Origin: Ophioderma brevispina
Lineage: Eukaryota; Echinodermata; Ophiuroidea; Amphilepidida; Ophiodermatidae
Assembly: GCA_023653785.1 (NCBI GenBank)
Contig: JAMKCH010002870.1
Coordinates: forward strand, 34,707 to 98,706
Direction of reading: 5' to 3'
Length of the DNA stretch: 64,000 bases
Every line of letters begins with the position of its first letter. Position 1 is the first letter of the stretch. Made by a program: the position numbers and the translations under genes. Positions 34,244-45,810 of this stretch are shown piece by piece. The notes beneath the pieces are model-generated. The model did not search any database. It was not told the origin of the DNA and worked only from the letters and a program-made list of their open reading frames with translations.

Positions 34244-34799
34244 TTAAAGACAATAAAGAAATTTTTTTAAGAGCGCCCCCCAATTTTTAAAATTGATATT
34301 TTTTTGCACGTTGGTTGGTAATTGTCTAGGAAACGACACCTGCAAAACAAGCAAGAATGCTCAAAAATGGCATATTTATCCAAAATATGTGAAATTTTGT
34401 AATTAGAATGGGATCCAATTTTACTTAGCGCAGAGCTGGAAATGCTAAGTCTATGTCGGGCATGAAGAAATGTGCCACCTCACGAAATGAAATCTATTGA
34501 CTTGCCTGCAACCAATAAAAACAACACGTGATGAGCAGATACACGTACATGCGCTGTCCTGGCTATTCATATTGGAAGGCCGTTTCCAGCAGCCGTTTGA
34601 ATTAATGTCGGAGATCTCTGATATTAATTATTCTAATTACAAACATTCCTTCGTTTGCGACAAATAGACATTTTCAAGCATAACCAATAACCAGGTATTA
34701 GTTTACTAGCCAGTTAAAATGCAAACCGTTGTAAAAATCTCAATTTTTTTTTGAAAAATTGGGGTGCTCTTCAAAAAAAATGTGCTATTATTGCTTCAA
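34244..34799. mobile_element. CCCCAATTTT-family MITE, copy 1
   Basis: The left end TTAAAGACAATAAAGAAATT, then AAGAGCGCCCCCCAATTTTT, is matched by the complement of the right end, TTGAAGCAATAATAGCACAT, then GAAGAGCACCCCAATTTTTC. The interior aligns with 61408-61943, including GCAGAGCTGGAAA or GCAGAGTTGGAAA, TTTCCAGCAGC or TTCCCAGCAGC, ATTCCTTC and AGTTTACTAG. Length 556 bp, non-coding. Confidence 0.85.
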
Positions 34800-35393
34800 T
34801 ACTTTTTTTAGAAGTAATAGTTTTGAGAGGCCTGAAATTACTTACATATATGTATAATAAAAATGCTGATTGAATATTAGGGTTTTGTTCCCTTTAACCA
34901 CTGACTATGTTATATAACCTATATATAATATACCAGTATGAAAGGGATAATATCCTCAGTCTGAGCTGATAGACGGGGTCATATGAAGGCCACCTTGCCG
35001 GTAAAAGAAGGTGAGGGTCACAGGCTCATTTACAGAGAAGAGAGAGAGGGAGATTTCATATCTGGAAAATGCAATAAAGACTTAATTTCAGTGCAGTATT
35101 ATAAACATTTGTTGGGCTTGAAAAAAAGTAGGCATGACTGTCAAGTATTATGCACTAGAACAAATTAGCATTTTACATGGGAATCACAATATTTTTTGTT
35201 AGAGGAACAGGAAATTAATGTTTAGGAAATCGAAACATTTGACAACTGTATTAGTAGTAGAGGGGAGAGGCTTTTGTTCCTAGTCAATCCCCAAAAGCAA
35301 CTCCCCCCTCCTAAATTTTTGTCTAGTCCCCAGTTTGCCCCCTCCAAACCAGAAGAGAAATACAAAATTGTGGGAAAAATAGCCATTTCAGAC
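34800..35393. other. Unannotated interval
   Basis: No supported feature. Confidence 0.4.
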
Positions 35394-35600
35394 CAGGACC
35401 GTATGCAGGATTTATTTTTTTTTTTTTGGGGGGGGTGGGGACTTCAAAAAAAAAAAAGTGACCTTTTTTCCGAAAAAGTGAACTTTTTGGGTTTGTAAAG
35501 TGAAACAAAACCACCCCTAAAATGGTCTGTTTTGGACTTTTTGAAACATCCATCATCAAAAAGTGGTCTTGCCTGTCAAATTTTCTCTAAGTTTGGACCT
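35394..35600 (+). mobile_element. CAGGRCCGTATGCAGG-family MITE, copy 3
   Basis: The plus strand starts CAGGACCGTATGCAGGATTT, then T and G runs, GACTTC, and several AAAAGTGAACTTTTT-like strings and AAAATGGTCTGTTTTGGACT. The far end is not clearly bounded. Confidence 0.65.
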
Positions 35601-35669
35601 TGTTATTAAAAAAAATACATCGAGTCCTCGGACCGCTTGTGTCGCCCGCCGTTATGGTTAGTGAATGAT

Positions 35670-35860
35670 AGGCCTAACTGACCTTTGACCTTGTGTGACC
35701 TTTGACCTAATAAACAAATGAGGATCCCATGTTGCACCTATGATTCAAGTTGGTTCCAATTGAACTTCCAACTTTTCAAATGAGGTCAATTTTACCATTT
35801 TCAGCCATTTTACAACTTGACTCACATGACCTTTGACCTTGGCATGTGACCTTGGACCTC
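35670..35860. repeat. TGACCTTTGACC-rich block
   Basis: TGACCTTTGACC occurs at 35679, 35696 and 35827, with GTGACCTTGGACCTC also present. The block resembles the satellite at 26740-27655 in word content but not in unit order, so it may be a fragment of a related element. Confidence 0.6.
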
Positions 35861-36295
35861 ATCAAAAAGTGGGGGATGCCAGTTGCACATGTGACCCAGT
35901 TTGGTTTAAATCCATCAAAGTATGAGGATATTACAGGCAAATGGTAACCCTATTTCACAACAGACATTCAACAACAACAGGACATCAAACAACAGACTAC
36001 GGGACAACGTGGACAAAGGATTCCCTATATGTCTTCCTGCCTTAGGGCAGGCAGGAGACACAAACATCCAGCAAAAAGTGGACCTTATGCCAATTTGGTG
36101 AATGTGTAAAGAGAATTTTGACATTTCACGCTTGATTTAACCACTTCCTATCAGTTTACCTTTTAGAGATGGACCTTTTTGTTGAGCAAAATCCAATCTG
36201 TACATACATTCCGTGTGACAGGCTCAAGTAGGTGGTCTTTCTAGATTAAGCTGGCAGCCCCACAAAAAACACAAATGCAGTTTCCTTGTATGTAC

Positions 36296-36745
36296 AGACT
36301 ACAGAGACACAAAACACAACACACACACCCCACCTCACAGGCATGCGTGCACCAAACACAAACACACGCACACACACAATGAATCTGCATGCACTTTCTT
36401 ACGACCTTTAAATTTCAGGTATGCAGTTAAGATGCATAAGAACATAATGCCTAACTTTCAACATCTTGTTTCTTGCTTTGCCAAAAAATTAGGCATTATG
36501 TCTCTTATGCATCTGCACACTGCATAAATCTGAAATACACAAAGTACGTACTTATGACAAATATACACACCACCCACACAACGCATGCACACACACCCTT
36601 GCACCACACACACATGCACACACACACGAATCAATGTATGCAGGCAACCCAACAAGCAGCACACACAAAAACCGCATGCCAATACATTATCTGTGTGGCA
36701 TATCTAATGAACATACACAACACACACATGCATTGGAAAAGTTTC
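36296..36745 (+). repeat. CA-rich region surrounding a foldback
   Basis: Interrupted ACACAC and CACACATGC runs occur at 36300-36380 and 36565-36740. Short frames across this region are low complexity. Confidence 0.85.
36412..36536. repeat. Foldback of 125 bp
   Basis: The arms ATTTCAGGTATGCAGT then AGATGCATAAGA then CATAATGCCTAA are matched on the right by the complements TTAGGCATTATG, TCTTATGCATCT and ATCTGAAAT. The loop is about 35 nt. The hairpin is flanked on both sides by CA-rich sequence. Confidence 0.8.
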
Positions 36746-38001
36746 AAACAACTTTTTTTTTCCCATTTTTCAGTTTTTGAAAAGGTGTTAAAAACACCCG
36801 ATCAAACATAAGAATATGGAAAAAGACATGAACAGATTACACATGTGAAATACATAAATAATTTGCAAGTCAGGATATTTAAAAGACAGTCTTCCCCAAT
36901 CTCTGGATTCCTAATAGCTTTACTCCATCTTGAAGCAATACCATCCTTATAGGATTGCGATTGCTTCACATGGGCTCAGAAGTTTCCGCCTCACACCAAA
37001 TATGTGATAAGACATACAAGGCGGAGTATACTTAAGATATGAATTAGCGTATGAAACACATGGTAACCAAATAGCGCTGTGACAAGGCTCAATTGACTTT
37101 CCCACTTGGAATCCTAGTTGGAGCATTACAAGGAAATATGTAATGCATTAAGTTGAATATGGGCCATGGGGGATAAGTAAGCAGGGAGGCTAATGGAGAA
37201 GAGCGCTATAGCATGTAGGCCACCGTAGGCCTTAAGCAGTTAATCCAGACGTTGGTCGCAGAGTGCAAAATTCAGTTGAGATGAGGACCGTAGTACAGAT
37301 AAACACAAACATGTGCGATAATTGATTGTATACACACAGCACTTCACACCCAACTCCACCAATTACGCAGGGGTACATAAGCTTTTTCATTTCTACCACT
37401 TTGGCTAATTGACAGGCATACGGGCAGGTGAATTACTTTTTCCGCCCTTTATAATTGTTAACATGTACACTTCATGAATGAAAACTATATTGCAGCTGAA
37501 AGTAGGTTTATTCAAGTACTCATTCGGGAAACTGCATTTATATAATATGTTATAGGAGTATCTACAATCATCAAAGTAAAAATCTGATATAGATGGCTGA
37601 TATATCTTCCATTTTCTATTAATATTGTCCAATAAATAGCAGCTTACCAACATCTATGTCACAACATGAAACTGTTACTGTTACTGTTAAACAGCATATG
37701 GAAATAGTCTCTAAAGAATTGTGGAATAACCTTTATAGGCTACTGTGTACACCGTGGAAATACCTTTAGAAATTGCAGACGGCGGCGCACCCCTCACAAG
37801 TAGACAAATCTAGTGTAACTCAATGATAATGTTTCTGAGAAGAATTCCACTTGTTCTCACTTTTCCAACTTTTCGTTTTCCAGGAAATGCGGTTTAACTA
37901 ACCAACGCATCAACGTCTGCTGACATACAATCATCCAAAATCATCAGCTTATAACAGCATACACTGGTTCCCTGTGACTTTGGTCTAGTTCTCACCACTT
38001 T
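36746..38001. other. Unannotated interval
   Basis: No supported gene or repeat; GTTACT is repeated three times near 37670-37690. Confidence 0.4.
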
Positions 38002-38009
38002 CACAAATG

Positions 38010-38262
38010 CAGTTGCGGCGCAGGGGGGGGGGCATGGGGGAATTTGGCCCCCCCAATTTTTTTCTTTTCCCCCAGTTGGCCCCCCTGGTCAATAAAAATA
38101 AGATTTCGGGCAAAAGTTCAGTGTGATTTGTGGCCTAAAAATCAGCGATTTTGGGCCAAAATTGGTGGAAAATTTCCAAATTTTTCATATTTTGTCCCCC
38201 CCAAGATTTCACTTTGCCACCCCGTTTGCCCCCCCAAGAAAACAGGGTCTGGTGCCGCACTG
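38010..38262. mobile_element. hAT-type MITE with perfect 8-bp target duplication
   Basis: It begins CAGTTGCGGCGCAGG and ends in the complement of CAGTGCGGCACCAG. It is flanked on both sides by CACAAATG (38002-38009 and 38263-38270), an exact 8-bp duplication. Length 253 bp. The interior is a run of CCCCCC and GGGGGG strings around TTTTGGGCCAAAATT-like palindromes. A related, inverted copy lies at about 42590-42810. Confidence 0.92.
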
Positions 38263-38307
38263 CACAAATGATCTCATAAGCAGCCCGAGGCACAGGCACC
38301 AGCGTAC

Positions 38308-38400
38308 GTACAGCAGGGGAGGGCGGCCGGAAATCCCGATGAAGACAGCCATTGGTTTAACACGTAAAAGCGAACCTGACGAAAAATTCTGATTTAATTT
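38308..38400. repeat. Dispersed repeat fragment shared with 6270-6400
   Basis: It carries GCAGGGGAGGGCGGCC, then TTGGTTTAA, GTAAAAGCGAA and GACGAAAAATTCTGA, in the same order as at 6270-6400. Confidence 0.55.
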
Positions 38401-38662
38401 CTCAAAATCCTAGATGTGAAAATTTATTCTGATGGGGACTTAAAACGTCAATATTTTCTGCAGAGTGAGTGATATAATTTAGAAGAGAGCATATTTTGAT
38501 TTTGTGTTGGTATTTGAGTAGGGCCTGGGTGGCGATGTGTTGAAGGGGGAGTGTGGATTGTAAGCTTTACATAGTTACTCAGATTTCAAAACAGCAACAT
38601 GCAAGCTATTATAAATGTTTAAAAATACTAAAACGGGTGGGACTGAGATGGCTTGGGAAGGA

Positions 38663-38888
38663 CCAGATGGCATTTAAACACATCCCTGTGCAGTACAATG
38701 TGCTATTTCATGTGTTGGAATTGAAGTGTAACTTCGAGGAATAAAAAAGTACTTGGCAGGCTAAATGAGTGCACGGGTTTTATGACTTGACATCTATTTA
38801 TGATATGAACTTGGTGGGATCACATTACCTTAGTTAGGTGAAATTTCCACAAACTGGTGCATTGGGATGGACTCAATACCCTATGTGG
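38663..38888. mobile_element. CCAGAGGGTG-family MITE, copy 3 (decayed)
   Basis: The right part matches 54824-55118: GTGGGATCACAT, AAATTTCC, AACTGGTGCATTG, GACTCAATACCCT. The left end CCAGATGGCATTTAAAC is a decayed form of CCAGAGGGTGTTTTGAA. Internal deletions relative to the 54.8-kb copy are likely. Confidence 0.6.
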
Positions 38889-40980
38889 GGGGGAGCTATA
38901 ACATTTAGTTCAGGACCCCTTCACTTTTTCTTTAATTAAGTAAATACTGCAGCTTATCCATGGCGTAAGAGGGGATAAATCATGAGGGTGATTTCTGATT
39001 ACCTTTGGGTTGTGTTGGCGTGGGGTCAGAGGGGGTGGGGTAATGAGGGGGTGGGTGATAGTAAATTTAAGAAGCAACCCATTTGGTCTTTCTCTATAGA
39101 CACTGTACACAGGTTCATTTCATTGGGGGCTGGCAGGAGGGGCGGGGAGGGGGTTTACTGGTGTCGTTTTTTTACTTTTTTTTTTTTTTGTTTTTTTCTC
39201 TTTTGATTTGCTCCCCCTTCTTGGTTGGGGGGGAGAAAGGACAATGAGCAGATGGGCAGGGGACACCCCCCTATTTTTTTTATCCTGACATTATTTTGGG
39301 ATCAGAACAACGTTTCTGTATTTTTGAATTACTGAAGTAATTTAGTCCAAGAAAATATCCTGTAGTTAGGAAAAAAAATCTCCAAATGTGTCGACCACAT
39401 TAATTAACATGCGTCTAATGGGACAATTTTTAATTTAATCCATTGTTGCTTACCCAAACCATTAATAACTCAAAATTTGTAATAAGATGTGTTGGGGATA
39501 CATTCGGTATGTGAGTGATATATTAAATATGTATGGAAAATCGACGGCATGATAGGGTCGACCACTAATAGGGAGACGTTTTGTTAGGACTAATCTCTAC
39601 CCTTAATCCCCTACTAAATTTTACTGGTGTAATGACTTAGAAAAATATGTGTCTGTGACTGTTCTTTTCATACTTCTATACAAACCAAATCTCAATTTTG
39701 ATTGGAAACTGATGGAAAAGGTTGTCAGTTGGGTCACCCACATTTAATAAAAAAAAGCTCAGTAATTCATCGGGCAAAATAGTAACAAGTGCGATGTGAC
39801 CCCTAGGATAACCTTGTCCCTCCACATCAATCTCCAAAGTCAAGTTGTCGCCATGTGATAATGCTATCTGCAGGGCTAAAGTAAAAACAAAGGTCATTAC
39901 CTTTATATGTGAAATTCAATTAGAGCACAATCCTGAATCTATCCTGAAAATCGGTAGTATCGTTCATGACCAGGGGTGTAGATGGGGGGGATGTTTAAGG
40001 TACCACCACTCCATGCATGCTTTAACATTGCTACCTTTTGCCTACATACATTCTTACGTTATTGTACTATTCTCCTTGCGAGATGCCATAACATAAGCCC
40101 TAACCAAATGCCATGGCCGTGACAATACAATAAATGATATAGCCACACACAAGTAGTGGGTAATTGCCTTTCACAACAAAGGCGAATCGTGTATTCGATG
40201 ACTCATGTCAGGCTAATCACGGTATCGTTAAGCAATCAACGATTAGATGGGGCGATGCAGTGCCATGCAATGCAGTGCCTTCTCCCGGTTCTCCGGCCAA
40301 TGAATTCCCGCTCAACTCACAAAATCCCTCCGTTCTGTTCGTGTCGTTTGTGTTCGCACCTAGCTGTAGATGGGCTTTTTTTTACCCTCCACATCAGGAA
40401 TAAGTACATAGTGCACTTTCCCCGACCTTTTTCGGGTACAGAAGACGTCCTGATTTATGTTAACACGATCCCAAAAACACTGATCAGGCTCGACTCACTG
40501 AGTGTGTGCACTTTAGCCACGGTTTTAGAGATCAACGTTCGTACATACGTTACGATTATATTGTTATCGCGGGAGTAAGCAAATCTGTGATACCGAGTTT
40601 GATATGTGATATATTTCACAAGAAATTGGGTGCAATTAATACTCATTTTTGAGAATACGTGCACATACAAGAGGTGAGAACCACCGTAGAACTGATTTTT
40701 ATAATTTTAAGAGTTTTACTCGCAAAATTTGATCTTCCCAGGGGTGCGTCACGCTTTGTACGATTACGGTATCGCCTCGGTGGCCGTTAGGTGGTTTTCC
40801 AAAGCTTAGACATATTTTAAAAATACAGTAGGTATAAACCTTGTGTATTCCAGTCTGTCTTTTATTGAAAGGTGGCATTTTATGATTTCAGCCTTGAGAC
40901 AGCTTATTGAGGAAAAATCAATTGAGGCTGGATTGCCCAATCTTACGGTTTTGTGTTTATGAGCATTACTTCTTTCCCAC
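38889..40980. other. Unannotated interval with a 140-codon plus frame
   Basis: Apart from the G-rich motif nothing is supported. The frame at 40156-40578 overlaps a second frame (40164-40403) and shows no domain or start context I trust. A TTGCCTTT/AAAGGCGAA hairpin lies at about 40163-40187. Confidence 0.35.
39018..39052 (+). other. Candidate G-quadruplex motif
   Basis: At least four runs of three to five G occur within 35 bases. Further G-rich sequence lies at about 39125-39155. No promoter or gene context was found. Confidence 0.55.
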
Positions 40981-41140
40981 CAGGCGTGTAAAGATCCAGG
41001 GAGGGGCGAGGGGTCGCGACGCCCCCTGGTAATTCTGGTGCAAAATCTGCAAAATCAGCCCATTTTGGAAGCTTTTTGAACAATTTTCAACTTCAGCCCC
41101 CCGTCAATTTTTACGTTTTCAAATCCTGGGATCCGCCACT
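40981..41140. mobile_element. Decayed hAT-like MITE
   Basis: The left end CAGGCGTGTAAAGATCCAGG and the complement of the right end, AAGTGGCGGATCCCAGGA, are weakly inverted. The size and GGGG/CCCC content fit the other hAT-like elements in the window, but no target duplication is visible. Confidence 0.4.
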
Positions 41141-42589
41141 TCCACGGTCCCAAGGTTACTGTGCTGTAATTTCTGTCCATTTTGAACAAAAATACAAAAT
41201 TTGGCGATTTCTTACAGAGGCAACCAAATTTAACGAAGATTGGGCAAATAACACATGGATAAGGCTAACGGTTCAATGATTTAACAATCCTCAACATTTT
41301 TAGGTAAGTCGGGGGATGGGGGCTGTGGATCATGAATGCCCCTTAAGACATTTGTTCCATTACAACAACACCCACAGCTAAAGCCAGAGGAAAAACAAAT
41401 AACTAAAGATTTGAAAAAAATTACAATCGGACTGTGCGTGCTGATGGGGGAGATTAACCTGCAGGGTACTACCACCTATATACACTCTGTTTGATTGGCT
41501 CATACAGGACACAACATGAGTAGCCCTTCTGAGTAACCAATCAAAAGATGCTCTATATCTATGAGCAAACCATTTTTAGAAGAGACATGACATTCTCTAT
41601 AGGGTGATTGGGACAGCAAAACTTATATGAAACAAATTCTTTTATTTATGCCTATACTAACAAAAATCCCCTCCTAACTCTAATTGAATGTAGAACTCTT
41701 ACCCGTCTTTTCTATGTATTGGTCCCAATAAACCTCGAAAATGTGTCTGTTGTCTCAATATTAAAGGCCGACTCAGAGATTCAGAGGAGGGGCCGCCCTC
41801 CATTTCCAAAAAAAAACATCGTGATTTTGCATGTACATAATGCTTAATATCCATTAACTCTGGCGGACTTCAAGTAAAATTTTGTAAAAAAAAAAAAATC
41901 ACAACGTTGTTATTATAAAATCGGATCAGGATTTTTGTTATTACCACAGTACCTATGGGACGTAATACTACACATAAATGTATACCGCATCAAAACGAAA
42001 ATCCGAGTCATCTCAAATTTCGGAATTGTTTTTTTTATGCATGTAGGTTACTATCTTTAGTTCTAGTTTCATTATTAACAAAAAAAAAATAATATTTTTG
42101 AATCTTGAGCAGGACTTAGTGCAAAGTTAGAGAAACTTGTTATCTTGAAAATTTTTCTGGGTTGTTCTTTATATCCAGGTCATCTCTATTTTTTTTCCAT
42201 TAATTTAATCTATCATCACATTTTCATTTCAGTTTCAAGTTTTATCAAACTTTCATTGATGATAAGAGCCCTTAAAATAATTTTAAAGGGGTTTTCTGTA
42301 GAGTAGCCTAGAAAATTGAGGATGGAGGGGAGGCGGTTATTTTTAATTTTGTTACTAAAATTTTTTTTTTTTTTTTTAAATTAAATTGATATTACCACCG
42401 ACCTTCAGTCACATCAGAAAAAAGGCTGAGGCCTATTTTATTTTAAATTGTAGGAGCTTAACACTCCTAAGATTTATTCAGCCTTAACCCGAATGATGCC
42501 TCCCCCCCAAAAAAAGGTGAGTGACTAAAACCCAATTTACACACACACACCTATAGCAATTGTTGTATTTTGACTTGCAACCATAGGTA
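41141..42589. other. Unannotated interval
   Basis: No supported gene. ATTAAAGGCCGACTCAGAGAT at 41763 resembles a TTAA-type MITE end, but its partner end was not found. Confidence 0.4.
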
Positions 42590-42810
42590 CAGAATCGGTG
42601 GTGGCACCAGACCTTTTTCTGGGGGGGAAGTGAAATTATGGGGGGAAAATATCAAACATTGTGTGAGATTTGTACCCCACAAATTTGGCAAAAATTGCTG
42701 AATTTTGCCAATATTTGGCCCCAATCTCTGATTTTTACAAAACCTCTGTAGGGGGAGAAAAAATTGGGGGGGGGGAAAAATGGCGCCTACCCCGTTGCGC
42801 CGCGTACTTG
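42590..42810. mobile_element. hAT-like MITE related to 38010-38262, inverted and decayed
   Basis: Its left side has GGTGGCACCAGACC then GGGGGGG, and its right side has GCGCCGC then ACTTG, i.e. the ends of the 38010-38262 element in the opposite orientation. The interior has TTTGGC and ATTTTGCC-like strings in common. The outermost bases are decayed and no target duplication was found. Confidence 0.65.
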
Positions 42811-43088
42811 ACCGCACAGACTTAGTAAAATCCAACCCAACATAATCAACCTCTATAAACACTGTTCCTCTCTTCATTAACTATTCCACTGTATACCTAC
42901 TCAGTTCAGCTTCGACAGTTCCCTATGCCAACATTGCCAAGCAAGTTCCTCTTACCCACATAATCAAATTCAACTAATACTCATTACAGGAAATTGTTAA
43001 GGCTAATGAGAGGACCCTACTCCATAAATCAGGAATGATGTCGATTACCTACCCTGCCTTGGCAGTATGTTTATGTGCCAATAACCGG
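42811..43088. other. Unannotated interval
   Basis: No supported feature. Confidence 0.35.
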
Positions 43089-43459
43089 TTAAAGACACTA
43101 TCAGTGATTATCCCGAAAGATCCAAAAATATTTAAAATTTGTAGAAATAGCTTAAAAGTGAACGATAAGTCTGTAGGACTCCCATTTGGTAAATTTTTGA
43201 ACTGAAAAAATTGACAGAAAAGAAAGAAAACAGCCAATGTTGCAGAGATTTGACCCCATTCAATTACACGTTGTAGTAATTGTCTGTGTCACGGACAGTA
43301 AGGACCAAAATATCCAATCGTGTCCTTATTAGGCTGCTTCTAGACTTATCACTTGCAGGGTATGTTAGGATACCTATACTTGTTCCAAAAATTTCAAAAA
43401 TCTGATTTTTGATGTTTTTTCGATTTTCTGATTTAGCAAATCACTGATAGTGCCTTTAA
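43089..43459. mobile_element. CACTATCAGTGA-family MITE, copy 2
   Basis: Ends are TTAAAGACACTATCAGTGAT on the left and TTAAAGGCACTATCAGTGAT on the complement of the right end. The interior matches the nested element at 14820-15175. Length 371 bp. Confidence 0.9.
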
Positions 43460-43514
43460 TGTCGTCAGTAATGCACAACACAGCACACAACAAACTTGCA
43501 GTGGTAAGAGGATT

Positions 43515-43620
43515 TTAATCAATCCGAAGCTGTAGTGCACTGCTTTGCATTTCTGTAGTACAGTAGAAATATATTATACTGCACCTAAGTTTTGCAGTAG
43601 AAATACATTACACAGTAGTG
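43515..43620 (+). repeat. Diverged minisatellite units
   Basis: It contains TACAGTAGAAATATATTATACTGCACCT and TTGCAGTAGAAATACATTACAC in order, resembling the 34-bp units at 44151-44410. Confidence 0.6.
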
Positions 43621-43851
43621 TACCCAGGATCGGCAAAGTGGGGGGCTCGAAGCAGAGTTTATTATTTTACTGTGTGTTATCAACCAACACGTTATACTGG
43701 CTCTCATGACTCTTAACTCACAAATCGCCCCTTATTTTTCATCAAAATTTATTTTTTACTTTGTTGTATTGGAAATGGTTGTAGTAAAGACCCCTGTAAG
43801 TGGCTAAGCATAACATGCCATATTTATCAAGAAATTGTGATTTTTATGCAT

Positions 43852-43894
43852 TGTTTACTAATAAAAGTTGTGATCCGACTTTTATTAGTAAACA
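43852..43894. repeat. Perfect 17-bp stem hairpin
   Basis: The two arms, 43852-43868 (TGTTTACTAATAAAAGT) and 43878-43894, are exact reverse complements around a 9-nt loop. It could be a transcribed hairpin or a replication-generated palindrome. A string AATGACTGATAGTGGCTTT near 44034 suggests decayed CACTATCAGTGA-family debris nearby. Confidence 0.85.
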
Positions 43895-44150
43895 AAACGG
43901 TTGCAAATGGCGTCTTCAAGACTGCTTTAAAATGCTTTAGTGTCTGTTTTTCGCAAAGAAGGGTAATATAAGATGTTGATATGACCTAACACTAGCAATT
44001 TGGACACAAAATGGGTATTTTGATTTTGGAAAAAATGACTGATAGTGGCTTTGATACAATAATCCTACTGGAATATGAGTTATGAGAATAAATGTCTGCT
44101 TGTTGATAACACGCCACGTGTGCCATTTTTTTATTAAAACTCTTCACCAC

Positions 44151-44412
44151 AGGTACAATACTGTTACACTGCACTTTAGTTTTACAGTAGAACTGCATTA
44201 CACTGCACTTTAGTTTTACAGTAGAAATGCATTACACTGTACTTCAGTTCTCCCAGAGAAAGCATTACACTGTACTTCAGTTCTACAGAAAAAGTGCATG
44301 CATGCATTTACACATACTTCAGTTCTACAATAAAAATCATACACCACGCTTCATATTCACAGTGAGAACATGCATTATACGCCACTTCAGTTCTCAGTTA
44401 GAAGTGCATTAT
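44151..44412 (+). repeat. 34-bp minisatellite
   Basis: Units of the form ACTTTAGTTTTACAGTAGAA then TGCATTACACTGC recur, with equivalent points at 44171, 44205, 44239 and 44272, then further diverged units to about 44410. A diverged unit also lies on the far side of the SINE at about 44880-44930. Confidence 0.85.
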
Positions 44413-44875
44413 AAGAAAAAGAGTGTGGCCTAGTGATTAGGGTGCCTGCCTGGGCACACATGTCCCAGGTTTGAGTCCCTGGGGTATGAGACATTTGCTG
44501 GGGATTTATTTCGGGTATTAACTATGGATTTGATCTGGATACCAGCTATTGATTGTAAACTCCATGGCTCACTGAAATTGGGTAATGAATTGCTGAAAGC
44601 ACCCCGTCCTTCAGAGGGGATGTTAAAGCCGTCGGTCCGTGGTGTTTGCTACAGAAATGCAAAATGTACATGTACATCGCAAGCCAGTTTCGATAAGAGT
44701 AAGGGGAAAACCCCGACTGTTCTCAATCTGCCCCAGCCTCAAAGCGGGGCCATGTTAAGAGAACCCCGGACATGGTCAGGTGGCCCAGGATCAGCTACAA
44801 CAACTTTAATCCTCAATCACAACTCAACTAATCCTAACACCTAAAGTCATTATCAACGTGGGCCTCGAATGATGA
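44413..44875 (+). mobile_element. tRNA-derived SINE
   Basis: An A box (GGCCTAGTGATTAGGGTGCC, about 44426-44446) and a B box (GGTTTGAGTCC, 44469-44479) lie at tRNA-like spacing. The body contains a GGGGATGTTAAAGCCGTCGG-type core. I recall GGACGTTAAA-CCGTNGGTCC-like cores from marine-invertebrate SINEs, but I could not check this. The 106-codon frame inside (44524-44844) is not a gene. The 3' end is uncertain. Confidence 0.8.
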
Positions 44876-45474
44876 CGAACATTACAATACACTTCCAAGT
44901 TATACAGTAAACACATATGCAGTGACTGTAGAGATTGCAAGCTACGACTGCAAGGCCTAGCAAGTGAGTAATGCAAACATCAAGGGTCCATTCCTGGTTC
45001 CATTCTCCGATAAAGTGTTCAAAAAAGGTCGTTTTGAGTGTCGCGCACAGTCATTGGGCAAACAGTTTAAAGCTTGTTTTTGCTTGGCCTTTAGAATGAA
45101 TGTTTATGAATATAAATTATACTTGATTATGTTGTCAAATGATCCTGACTAGATGTTGTAACCGGATGAGAGTACCAAGCCAAATAAGGGCTAAATAGCC
45201 CTAATTCTTGCTTTTGTCGCCATGTCCCGCCAGCCCAAAATCCGTTCTTTAAAATGTGTCCCATCTCTCTGCAATGCTCGTCCCAGAGCGCATATCACGA
45301 TACAGTGCATTTTTATATCAGCCTCTATTATGCACTACTTGTTAAGTTTAAAACATGATATATGGATTATTAAAGTGTCGCAAGAGTTGTCCTCTGAGAG
45401 CATGTCGCCATATTACGACAATCGTTACAATAATTCGAATGGATAAAAAATTGCTAACACTAACTGAATGCCTA
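44876..45474. other. Unannotated interval
   Basis: Begins with a diverged minisatellite unit (about 44880-44930). No gene is supported. Confidence 0.4.
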
Positions 45475-45810
45475 TGTTAATAATAAATAATACCCGAATT
45501 TGTAAGGCGCCTTTGCCCAAGGATCAGGCTTGTTGCCTATTATTATTACGCTGCCGTCAGGAAATCGTCACAATCATTTCGCGTTCATCTAGGCCGCAGC
45601 TGGCCAAGCGCACAGTCCTATCAGCACTTAGATTGTTAAATTCCCCATAAACAGCTACCCGAATATCCCCTGGGTCGAACTAAGCAAGTGAGGTAAAGTA
45701 GTTGCCTTGCCCAAGTGCAACCACAATTGGCCACAGCGGGGCTCGAACCCAACAACCTTTGGATCATGAGTCGGTCGGCAGTCATATCCACTGGACCACA
45801 TGTGCCCTCG
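45475..45810 (-). mobile_element. tRNA-derived SINE, minus strand, copy 1
   Basis: On the minus strand it starts near 45810 with CACATGTGGTCCAGTGGAT (A-box region, about 45779-45799), followed by the B box GGGTTCGAGCCC (45739-45750). The 3' tail reads TATTATTTATTATTAACA (45475-45492). The body shares AGATTGTTAAATTCCCCATA and AAATGATTGTGACGATTTC with 48930-49322. Confidence 0.85.

Noticed and set aside
40156..40578. 140-codon plus frame
   Set aside because: Overlaps another open frame, has no recognised motif and no promoter or splice evidence.
44524..44844. 106-codon plus frame
   Set aside because: It lies wholly within a tRNA-derived SINE body.
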